Shown in pieces: positions 1 to 5,925 of a stretch of 20,400 nucleotides of DNA (positions are counted from its first letter, which is position 1; each line of letters opens with the position of its first letter). The notes under the pieces were generated by a model. It was not told where the DNA came from, made no database searches, and saw only the letters and a program-made list of their open reading frames with translations. Location: positions 1 through 20,400 of IMG/VR virus record IMGVR_UViG_3300021960_000667. One strand, given 5' to 3'. The stretch comes from a virus. A program made the translations under genes and the position numbers.

Positions 1-62
1 TAGAGAATGAGTTCCGTATTTTTAGAGAGAACTTTATTCAGAAGTTGGAGAACAAAGAATGA
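1..62 (+). CDS. C-terminal end of an upstream gene (partial)
   Basis: An open frame enters from the left edge (codons in register from base 3) and ends with TGA at 60-62. The visible tail reads ENEFRIFRENFIQKLENKE, charged and probably helical. The stop overlaps the next start as ATGA (59-62), the tight translational coupling typical of this phage's gene blocks. Nineteen residues are too few to assign a family. It is on the same strand and presumably in the same transcription unit as the following cargo-like genes. Confidence 0.6.
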   Translation, partial: ENEFRIFRENFIQKLENKE

Positions 63-817
63 AACTAACATCGTTGTTATCAGAAGGTAAGGTCAGAATC
101 ACCTATGGTGGTTCAAAAGTTGAATTTTACACATCATTCAAAAATGGTCAGATTAACCTTATAGCAAAATCATCAAAGGACTTGGACACTATCCAAGACA
201 TCCTTTCTAAAAGTTCAAATCCAAGATTGGCCGATGAAGAGTTTAGAAATGTTACGGCACTTTACCTAAAAAAGAAAACCGGTCTTGAATTTGAAAGTGA
301 CCCATATGGTCAACAAGCCGGATACACATTTAATATTAAAGATGACAAGTTGTTAAAAATGTTAGAAGCCACGGAGAGCGATATGAACTTAAAATCTATT
401 TTAGAAGGCACTTTGAACGAAGATGCTGCAATGAACAAAAAAGTAAAACAATTTTTAGATAAAAAGTTGAAAGACCTTTCAAAAGGAAAACCAAACCACC
501 AATGGGCAGTAATGCACATTTTGATGGGTGCTTTGAGTGATGCTAACTTCCATAGTGAAGCAAAGCAAGTTGCTAAATTGTTCCCTAAAGCAAAATACGA
601 AGGTGACCCACAAGGTATGAAAGACCTTGAGGAATTGTATCACTACGACTTCGGCCCTGATGTTGCAAACATTTGTAGATGGGATGGTAAAGACATTGTA
701 AACGCAATGGGTTTCTATATCTCAATGACTATTGGTAGACCACTCGGGCAAAAAGTAGAGGCATTGGTAGAGAATACTGGTATGAGAATCTTTAAAGAAT
801 CCGTATATAAAAAATAA
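59..817 (+). CDS. Two-module putative capsid cargo protein
   Basis: 252-residue protein of unknown function. It starts with MKLTSLLSEG, the same leader type seen on genes at 826 and 9986, and LSE9-G10 fits the (L/I)-x-E cleavage rule of T4-type prohead proteases. A second, leader-like segment lies inside the protein: from Met109 it reads MNLKSILEGTLNEDA, with ILE116-G117 and LNE121-D122 as possible cleavage points. The gene therefore looks like a fusion of two cargo proteins, about 100 and 130 residues, each with its own leader. The first module is mixed alpha/beta (ITYGGSKVEFYTSF) and the second is mainly helical, with an AVMHILMGALSDANFHSEA segment. It overlaps the upstream stop by 4 bases and is followed 8 bases later by the gene at 826. 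No ribosome binding site is obvious, so coupling to the upstream gene is likely. The function of each module is unknown; the cargo role is inferred from the leaders. Confidence 0.85.
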   Translation: MKLTSLLSEGKVRITYGGSKVEFYTSFKNGQINLIAKSSKDLDTIQDILSKSSNPRLADEEFRNVTALYLKKKTGLEFESDPYGQQAGYTFNIKDDKLLKMLEATESDMNLKSILEGTLNEDAAMNKKVKQFLDKKLKDLSKGKPNHQWAVMHILMGALSDANFHSEAKQVAKLFPKAKYEGDPQGMKDLEELYHYDFGPDVANICRWDGKDIVNAMGFYISMTIGRPLGQKVEALVENTGMRIFKESVYKK

Positions 818-825
818 GGTTTGAT

Positions 826-1125
826 ATGATTAGTTTAAAGTCACTCTTAATGGAAGCCGATTATCCGGTATACCACAAGTCATTCACTTCAGCTGCAGAC
901 GCTGCAAAGAAATACGCTGAAAAACGTGGATTTAAAATCGATGAGGATGATTGGTCAACTCAAATCGGTATGGGTGGTAAGAATGTTCGTTCAAGACCAA
1001 GTGAAGGTAAGACTACTGAATTTACGGTAGGTCTTCTTAAAGGTGGTAAACCACAACGTAAGTCTCTTCAAATCCAAGTATATGGTATGAAGAACGGATA
1101 TGAACTTAACGCATATATCAATTAA
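826..1125 (+). CDS. Small putative capsid cargo protein with cleavable leader
   Basis: 99-residue protein. It opens with MISLKSLLMEA, a leader with an LME10-A11 junction matching the (L/I)-x-E/A consensus for gp21-like proteases. The rest is one compact basic domain with a helix rich in Ala/Lys (SAADAAKKYAEKRGF), a central Asp/Trp stretch (EDDWSTQIGMGGK), and a C-terminal beta-rich part ending in YGMKNGYELNAYIN. I associate this domain with hypothetical proteins of marine phages but know no function for it. The start is preceded by a weak AAGG at 817-820. It sits between two other cargo-like genes, which supports a shared role inside the capsid (inference). Confidence 0.85.
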   Translation: MISLKSLLMEADYPVYHKSFTSAADAAKKYAEKRGFKIDEDDWSTQIGMGGKNVRSRPSEGKTTEFTVGLLKGGKPQRKSLQIQVYGMKNGYELNAYIN

Positions 1126-1134
1126 GGAGTTCAA

Positions 1135-2550
1135 GTGGATAAGAAAAAATACATTGAAGAGTTGAGGGTGTTGGGTGAAGAAGTCCAACGATTAGAAGAA
1201 AAGAATTGTCCTACTAATCCATCAAAGTGGTCTTATTACAAATCACAGGCAAAACAAAAGTTTGATGTATATCCATCCGCATACGCAAATGGTTGGGCAT
1301 CTAAACAATACAAAGCCGCCGGTGGCGGTTGGAAACAATGTGCTGGTGAATCGGTAAACGAAAAGATGATTACTCCACAAAGAGGACACAACTACTATCA
1401 GTTATATAGAGATACTCCAATCAAATATGTATCGGGTCATTCGGGAATTGGATTGAAAGTTCCTGGTGTATTACTTCATAACGAATATGATACAATCAAA
1501 GGTAAGAAGGGTGCTTATATCATAGATTACTTTGGCGCACATTTCTATGTGGATATGAAAAACAAATTTGCATCAAGAATTGCACATCCAGATAATAGAG
1601 AGCAGAACAAAGATTTGAGAAAAAATATGGGTCGTACTGCACTCGCACCTGAACACAAAGATTGGAAGAAATATATGAACGAATCAGTAAACGAAGAGTT
1701 CCAATCAAAAGATAGAGATTTCGAAAAGGTATATGCTATCTTCGATAAGAAAGATTACTTTAATGCTAAAGGTTTAGCAAAAACACAAATCGGAAACTTC
1801 GAAAGAGCATTACAAAGAAACGATAAAGGTGCACAACAAATTTTGGACAAGTTCAAAGGTGATATGGAGAAATCAAAAGAGTATATCATCCAAGTAATTT
1901 CAGACCAAAAGAAACAACAAGCATTTGAAGATTACAAAAAATTCAAAAAAGCAGTTGAGAACATTCTATATAGACCAAATGGAAACGAAGAATATGCTTC
2001 GGCTGATTTTATTAAAAGTAGAGTTCACAACAATTCTCAAAAATATACAATAGCTCTTTATAGTTCAATTCGTAATAAGAAATTTACTAACTATAAAGAT
2101 ATTCATGCTGATGTAGATTCTTTAATGACTGAATCAGTAAACGAAGGTAAGAAAAGATTCAGACAGCAAGATGGTATTGGTAAAGCTAAATACACAATCT
2201 CTTACCACGATGGAAAAGAAAAACACAAAGATGGTAGTGATTTCTTTGGAATCCAAATCTTCAAAAACAAAAAGGATTTAGAAACTTTCAGAAAATCACT
2301 TTTGAGTAAAGGATATGTTGAGGAATCGGTAAATGAAGCCGCATCAAGAACCGCAATGGAAATTGGTGGTCTAACTGGTATGAACAAAGACGCAATCCAA
2401 AAGTTTGTTGATGATAACAAATTGGATATTGAAAAAGTATATCAGTATGTTAAGAATGGTAAACTTCCAGAAAGAATGGCATTGGTATCAGCAATTGCAG
2501 GTAAGCCAGGAAATGCAGTTCAATCAAAACTAATTAAAAAGTTTAAATAA
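1135..2550 (+). CDS. Five-module protein with four ESVNE linkers; candidate encapsidated polyprotein
   Basis: 471 residues, GTG start at 1135 with a good AAGGAG at 1124-1129. Four exact ESVNE pentapeptides (residues 72-76, 183-187, 333-337, 397-401) cut it into five unrelated segments. Module 1 (1-76) has a Trp/Tyr/Lys-rich core including NPSKWSYYKSQAKQKFD and AAGGGWK. Module 2 (77-187) is mixed alpha/beta with YIIDYFGAHFYVDMKNKF. Module 3 (188-337) is helical and Lys-rich. Module 4 (338-401) is a small beta-type domain around YTISYHDGKEKHKDGSDFFG. Module 5 (402-471) is helical and ends basic, KLIKKFK. V-N-E followed by K, E, G or A resembles the (L/I/V)-x-E sites cut by T4-type prohead protease; the phage's own capsid protein has VSE-A at the expected maturation site. 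I infer a polyprotein that is packed into the prohead and split there. Alternatively ESVNE is only a flexible linker. No module has a function I can name. Confidence 0.85.
   Translation: MDKKKYIEELRVLGEEVQRLEEKNCPTNPSKWSYYKSQAKQKFDVYPSAYANGWASKQYKAAGGGWKQCAGESVNEKMITPQRGHNYYQLYRDTPIKYVSGHSGIGLKVPGVLLHNEYDTIKGKKGAYIIDYFGAHFYVDMKNKFASRIAHPDNREQNKDLRKNMGRTALAPEHKDWKKYMNESVNEEFQSKDRDFEKVYAIFDKKDYFNAKGLAKTQIGNFERALQRNDKGAQQILDKFKGDMEKSKEYIIQVISDQKKQQAFEDYKKFKKAVENILYRPNGNEEYASADFIKSRVHNNSQKYTIALYSSIRNKKFTNYKDIHADVDSLMTESVNEGKKRFRQQDGIGKAKYTISYHDGKEKHKDGSDFFGIQIFKNKKDLETFRKSLLSKGYVEESVNEAASRTAMEIGGLTGMNKDAIQKFVDDNKLDIEKVYQYVKNGKLPERMALVSAIAGKPGNAVQSKLIKKFK
1348..1362 (+). repeat. ESVNE linker copy 1
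   Basis: GAATCGGTAAACGAA encodes ESVNE at residues 72-76 of the 471-residue protein, between modules 1 and 2; the next residue is Lys. Confidence 0.9.
1681..1695 (+). repeat. ESVNE linker copy 2
   Basis: GAATCAGTAAACGAA encodes ESVNE at residues 183-187, between modules 2 and 3. The preceding codons give Met-Asn, and the next residue is Glu. Confidence 0.9.
2131..2145 (+). repeat. ESVNE linker copy 3
   Basis: GAATCAGTAAACGAA, identical to copy 2 at DNA level, encodes ESVNE at residues 333-337, between modules 3 and 4. It is preceded by Met-Thr and followed by Gly. Confidence 0.9.
2323..2337 (+). repeat. ESVNE linker copy 4
   Basis: GAATCGGTAAATGAA encodes ESVNE at residues 397-401, before module 5. 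The following Ala-Ala makes this the best match to a VNE/A protease site. Confidence 0.9.
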
Positions 2551-2551
2551 G

Positions 2552-3193
2552 ATGACTGAAACACAACTCAAAGAACTTATCAGAGAAGAATACCATAATG
2601 TAAAAAACTTTATGGAAGAGAAGTATGGATTCGTTCCAGAGTTGGGGCAAGTTGTATCTAACCCATATGTATCGGCATTCAAAGTAGAAGACTATTTAGA
2701 AGAAGGTAGTGAGACTGATGCTGAAATGGCCGTAGACCAAATTGAAACTATGGTTAAGAGAGCACAAGAGTTAATCACAAAACTTCGTGGTAAAAGTGAT
2801 TTAGAACCTTGGGTTCAATCGTTAATCACAAAGGCAGAAGATTACATTTCAACAGTATCAGACTATGGTGAGGTTGATGAGTATGATGTAGAGACCATCG
2901 AGGAAACTCGTGACTTTATCAACTTTATGAAAGAATATAAAGGTAACATCAACGAGGCAGAATATCAAGGTAGAAAAGTAGAACTTGGTAAGATTATGCA
3001 AGGTGATGTTAAGAAGTTCAAAGTGTATGTAAACAACGACAAAGGTAATGTTGTTAAGGTAAACTTTGGACAAAAGGGTATGACCATCAAAAAAGATAAT
3101 CCAGGTGCTCGTAAATCTTTCAGAGCAAGGATGAATTGTGATTCTCCAGGTCCAAGATGGAAAGCAAGATATTGGTCTTGTCGTAAATGGTAA
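2552..3193 (+). CDS. Putative capsid-associated protein with conserved basic C-terminal domain
   Basis: 213 residues of unknown function. The N-terminus MTETQLKELIREEY is a leader-like amphipathic helix with LKE8 and IRE12 as possible cleavage points. Residues about 50-130 are acidic and helical. At 132-136 the sequence NINE-A provides an INE135/A136 site, immediately before a separate basic domain (136-213). That domain runs from YQGRKVELGKIMQGDVKKFK through GARKSFRARMNCDSPGPRW to the C-terminal WSCRKW, with conserved-looking Cys, Trp and Arg/Lys positions. I recall this C-terminal domain as frequent in proteins of marine T4-like phages, but not with a proven role. One base separates it from the upstream stop. 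The predicted product after cleavage is a free, positively charged domain of about 78 residues, plausible as a DNA- or capsid-binding cargo (inference). Confidence 0.85.
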   Translation: MTETQLKELIREEYHNVKNFMEEKYGFVPELGQVVSNPYVSAFKVEDYLEEGSETDAEMAVDQIETMVKRAQELITKLRGKSDLEPWVQSLITKAEDYISTVSDYGEVDEYDVETIEETRDFINFMKEYKGNINEAEYQGRKVELGKIMQGDVKKFKVYVNNDKGNVVKVNFGQKGMTIKKDNPGARKSFRARMNCDSPGPRWKARYWSCRKW

Positions 3194-3201
3194 TTAATTA
3201 A

Positions 3202-3227
3202 TTCCAACTTACATATTTATATTGGAA
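3202..3227 (+). promoter_or_regulatory. Candidate late promoter inside an inverted repeat
   Basis: CATATTTAT at 3212-3220 lies 34 bases before the ATG at 3255. It is framed by TTCCAA (3202-3207) and TTGGAA (3222-3227), a 6-base inverted repeat with the motif in the loop. The motif is one of several intergenic (T/C)ATATTTAT copies in this window, so a promoter is more likely than a terminator; there is no T-run after the stem. Confidence 0.5.
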
Positions 3228-3254
3228 CAATTAGTTTAACAAAAAGAGAAAATT

Positions 3255-3602
3255 ATGAAAAATTGGTTAAAGAAAACTTGGAATTGGTTACTTGGTAAAA
3301 CTACTATTGATGAAAAAGTAGTTGAAGTAATTAAAGAAGTTAAAGAAGATGTTGCTGAAGTTAAGACTCGTGCTAGAAACGTGGTTAAGGAAGTAAAAGA
3401 AGTTCGTACTGCTGTAAAGAATGTTGTTAAGGAATCAAAAGATGTTGTTGATGCTGCTAAAGGAAAGTCAACACCTAAACGCAAACCACGCAGAAAACCA
3501 GCGGCAAAAAAACCAGCAGCAACTAACGCTGGTGATACCAAGCCAGTTGTAAAGAAACCTACGAACCGTAAGCCTCGTAGAAAGCCAGCTGCAAAAAAAT
3601 AA
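3255..3602 (+). CDS. Coiled-coil protein with histone-like basic tail
   Basis: 115 residues in three parts. Residues 1-16 (MKNWLKKTWNWLLGKT) form a Trp/Leu/Lys amphipathic helix that could bind a membrane surface. Residues 17-70 form a regular heptad-like coiled coil of Val, Lys and Glu (EVIKEVKEDVAEVK and similar). The tail is rich in Lys, Arg, Pro and Ala and contains RKPRRKPAAKK twice (76-86 and 105-115), encoded with different synonymous codons. The tail resembles histone H1/HU-type C-terminal extensions that bind nucleic acid. It is the first gene after a candidate late promoter and runs into the next gene with no gap (TAAATG). It could be a DNA-binding or membrane-tethered structural protein; the function is unknown. 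Confidence 0.8.
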   Translation: MKNWLKKTWNWLLGKTTIDEKVVEVIKEVKEDVAEVKTRARNVVKEVKEVRTAVKNVVKESKDVVDAAKGKSTPKRKPRRKPAAKKPAATNAGDTKPVVKKPTNRKPRRKPAAKK

Positions 3603-3947
3603 ATGAAAAAACTAAATCCATCTCAACTTGTAATTCTTTGTTTGGCAGGTGTCCTTATCTACCAGCAATTCTTTATGGGTAATACCTACAAAAAAGAATA
3701 CGAAAGAATGTTGAAAGAAAAAGAGATGGAGTATTTAGGTGAGATTTCAAGATTGGAGAGTGAGGCAGACTCACTCATCCAATTAAATCTTGGATTGAGT
3801 AATCAGATTGCTGAAATCGACAATCAGATTGATTCTAAAAACGCACAACTTTTAAACTTGAGAAAACGATATGAAGAGCAAATGGATAAGTTTGATGATA
3901 TGTCTGATGATGACCTCATCTCTGCTTTCGCAAACGCTTTCAACTGA
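3603..3947 (+). CDS. Membrane-anchored coiled-coil protein (spanin-like architecture)
   Basis: 114 residues. A short basic start (MKKLNPSQ) is followed by one hydrophobic segment, LVILCLAGVLIYQQFF (about residues 9-24). The rest is a long coiled coil, with heptads through ERMLKEKEMEYLGEISRLES and QIAEIDNQIDSKNAQLLNLR, and a short acidic end. An N-in single-pass protein with a periplasmic coiled coil is the layout of inner-membrane spanins, which fuse or disrupt the envelope at lysis. No sequence-level spanin signature is seen, so that role is only a suggestion. The start directly abuts the upstream stop. The last 77 bases are shared in another frame with the next gene, which also suggests a functional pair. 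Confidence 0.75.
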   Translation: MKKLNPSQLVILCLAGVLIYQQFFMGNTYKKEYERMLKEKEMEYLGEISRLESEADSLIQLNLGLSNQIAEIDNQIDSKNAQLLNLRKRYEEQMDKFDDMSDDDLISAFANAFN

Positions 3948-4275
3948 TAGTGTAATTGCAGTTCCAAGAACCGCAGTTAAAAATGCGTTAGTCGTTAAGT
4001 CTCAATTCGATGTATGTAAAGAAGAGTTAAAAACCACTCAAGAGTTAGTATCACTACAAGTTGATAAGATTGAATTACAATCTCAACAACTCGCAAACTT
4101 TTCAGTTGCACTTCAAAGTAAGGAACAAATTATCCTACAAAAAGATAATCTGATTGAATTAAAAGACAATCAAATCAAAACCCTCAAAAAACAAAAAAGA
4201 GGGCAATTTTGGAATGGTTTGTTATTGGGTGGTGCCGGTGGCGCTACATTGATTGCTGTATTATTCGTATTATAA
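3871..4275 (+). CDS. Secreted coiled-coil protein with C-terminal membrane segment
   Basis: 134 residues, starting inside the preceding gene in the +1 frame (77-base overlap). The start at 3871 is supported by an apparent signal peptide: Lys2 and Lys4, hydrophobic core WISLMICLMMTSSLL, and a plausible cleavage around SLLS/Q. A Ser/Ala-Gln end is common in Bacteroidota signal peptides. The middle (about 45-108) is a coiled coil rich in Gln, Leu and Lys. The C-terminus FWNGLLLGGAGGATLIAVLFVL is a Gly-rich membrane segment reaching the last residue. There is no convincing lipobox, so it is not a classical outer-membrane spanin. Together with its overlapping partner it may form an envelope-spanning complex used in lysis or DNA entry; this is inference. 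Confidence 0.7.
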   Translation: MKSKWISLMICLMMTSSLLSQTLSTDSVIAVPRTAVKNALVVKSQFDVCKEELKTTQELVSLQVDKIELQSQQLANFSVALQSKEQIILQKDNLIELKDNQIKTLKKQKRGQFWNGLLLGGAGGATLIAVLFVL

Positions 4276-4281
4276 AAATGT

Positions 4282-5853
4282 ATGCCAGATTTAAGAACAC
4301 TCATACGAGAAGAGTGGGTCAAGTGCGCTAAAGACCCTGTATACTTTTTTAAAAAGTATTGTTACATTCAGCACCCCCACCGAGGAAAAATCCTTTTTAA
4401 CTTGTATGAGTTTCAAGAGGGGCTGATGCATAATATCAATGACCATCGTTTTAATGTAATCCTCAAATCACGACAATTAGGTATCTCTACACTTTCAGCC
4501 GGATATTCACTCTGGCTGATGTTGTTTCACGAAGACAAAAACATTTTGGTAATTGCAACTAAACAAGAGGTTGCAAAGAACCTTGTAACGAAGGTTCGTT
4601 TTATGCATTCTAACTTACCAACTTGGTTAAAAGGTCAAACCGAAGAGGACAACAAACTATCACTCCGATTAAAGAATGGTTCGCAAATCAAAGCAACATC
4701 TGCTGCTGGAGATGCTGGTCGTTCTGAAGCATTGTCTCTTTTGGTAATTGATGAGGCTGCATTTATTGATAATGTAGAAGAAATTTGGACATCCGCACAA
4801 TCAACACTTTCAACAGGTGGTGGTGCTATTGTATTGTCTACACCAAATGGTGTGGGTAACTGGTTTCACAAAGTATGGTTACAAGGTCAAGCTGGAGAAC
4901 AATGGCACCCAACCGAACTCCATTGGACTGTACACCCTGATAGAAATCAACGATGGAGAGATGAACAAACAAAACTCCTTGGTGAAAAGGGCGCAGCCCA
5001 AGAATGTGATTGTGACTTTATTTCATCCGGTTATACAGTAGTAGAAGGTTCTACACTACAATGGTATCAAGAGACTTATGTAAAAGACCCTGTTGAAAAA
5101 CGAGGATTTGATGGTAACTATTGGTTATGGGATTATCCAAACTATTCTCGTGACTATGTAGTGGTTGCCGATGTCGCTCGTGGTGACTCAACCGACTATT
5201 CAGCATTCCATGTTTTTGACATAGAAACCGTAGAACAAGTTGCAGAATATAAAGGTAAAATTGAAACTAAACAATATGGTGCATTTTTAGCATCAGTTGC
5301 AAGTGAGTGGAATAATGCAATGTTGGTTGTTGAAAACGCAAACATTGGGTGGGCTGTAATTCAAGAAATTATTGATAGACAATATCAAAATTTATATTAT
5401 TCATATAGAGAGCTGGGTTACATTGATGAAGATATTCATCTTCGTAAAGGTTGGGACTTAAAACGAAAAGATGATATGGTTCCTGGTTTTACAATGTCCT
5501 CAAGAACACGACCTTTGGTGATTTCAAAACTCGATACTTACATGAGAGAACGAACCCCAATCATTCACTCTAAGCGATTAATTGATGAGTTATTCGTATT
5601 CATATGGAATGGTAGTAGAGCAGAAGCACAGCGAGGTTATAATGATGATTTGGTGATGTCATTCTCAACGGGCTTGTGGGTTCGTGATACTGCATTGAGA
5701 TTAAGACAACAAGGTATGGATTTAACGAGAACCACATTGGGTCATATTGGTAAATCCAACACGGGTGTGTATTCGGGTAGAACATTAGGTCAAGACCCTT
5801 GGAAACAAAAAGACCCATACGGAAATGACAATGATTTAACTTGGCTACTTTAA
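4282..5853 (+). CDS. 17: Terminase large subunit (T4 gp17-like)
   Basis: Packaging motor that pumps DNA into the prohead through the portal and cuts the concatemer. 523 residues, shorter than T4 gp17 (610). N-terminal ATPase: KSRQLGIST at 62-70 occupies the Walker A position, LLVIDEAAF (153-161) is Walker B with D157-E158, and LSTPNG is the likely coupling motif. The Walker A lacks the usual Lys before Ser/Thr; Lys62 at its start may replace it, as in lambda-type terminases. C-terminal RNase H-fold nuclease: VVVADVARGDSTDY with D297, LVVEN with E351, and NDDLVMSF with D455/D456. The start at 4282 lies 6 bases after the upstream stop; an out-of-frame ATG at 4278 is ignored. It is followed directly by the portal gene, without the sheath and tube genes that intervene in T4. 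No small terminase subunit is recognisable nearby. Confidence 0.95.
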   Translation: MPDLRTLIREEWVKCAKDPVYFFKKYCYIQHPHRGKILFNLYEFQEGLMHNINDHRFNVILKSRQLGISTLSAGYSLWLMLFHEDKNILVIATKQEVAKNLVTKVRFMHSNLPTWLKGQTEEDNKLSLRLKNGSQIKATSAAGDAGRSEALSLLVIDEAAFIDNVEEIWTSAQSTLSTGGGAIVLSTPNGVGNWFHKVWLQGQAGEQWHPTELHWTVHPDRNQRWRDEQTKLLGEKGAAQECDCDFISSGYTVVEGSTLQWYQETYVKDPVEKRGFDGNYWLWDYPNYSRDYVVVADVARGDSTDYSAFHVFDIETVEQVAEYKGKIETKQYGAFLASVASEWNNAMLVVENANIGWAVIQEIIDRQYQNLYYSYRELGYIDEDIHLRKGWDLKRKDDMVPGFTMSSRTRPLVISKLDTYMRERTPIIHSKRLIDELFVFIWNGSRAEAQRGYNDDLVMSFSTGLWVRDTALRLRQQGMDLTRTTLGHIGKSNTGVYSGRTLGQDPWKQKDPYGNDNDLTWLL

Positions 5854-5878
5854 ATTTGGTAGTTAAGTTTATTTTTTG

Positions 5879-5887
5879 TATATTTAT
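5879..5887 (+). promoter_or_regulatory. Candidate late promoter of the portal gene
   Basis: TATATTTAT, preceded by a run of six T and a G, ends 38 bases before the portal ATG. A TTTG lies exactly 20 bases upstream (5855-5858), so this copy also resembles a Bacteroidota-type promoter with one mismatch in the -7 box. The 72-base gap otherwise holds no hairpin that I can see. Confidence 0.6.
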
Positions 5888-5925
5888 ACTTTGTAGAACT
5901 ACACACTTTTAAGTGAGACACTAAT

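Noticed and set aside
1348-2337. CRISPR-like or direct-repeat array from the recurring 15-base linker
   Set aside because: Spacing is irregular (about 190-450 bases) and every copy is in frame within a coding sequence, encoding the same pentapeptide.
3236-3541. 101-residue minus-strand open frame over the basic-tail gene
   Set aside because: Complement of repetitive Lys/Val/Ala codons; the + strand gene has a candidate promoter and a tight junction with its neighbour.
3871-3945. Outer-membrane lipoprotein (o-spanin) call for the second envelope protein
   Set aside because: The only Cys in the signal region (Cys11, LMIC) is too early and poorly matched to a lipobox; the protein also ends in a membrane segment.
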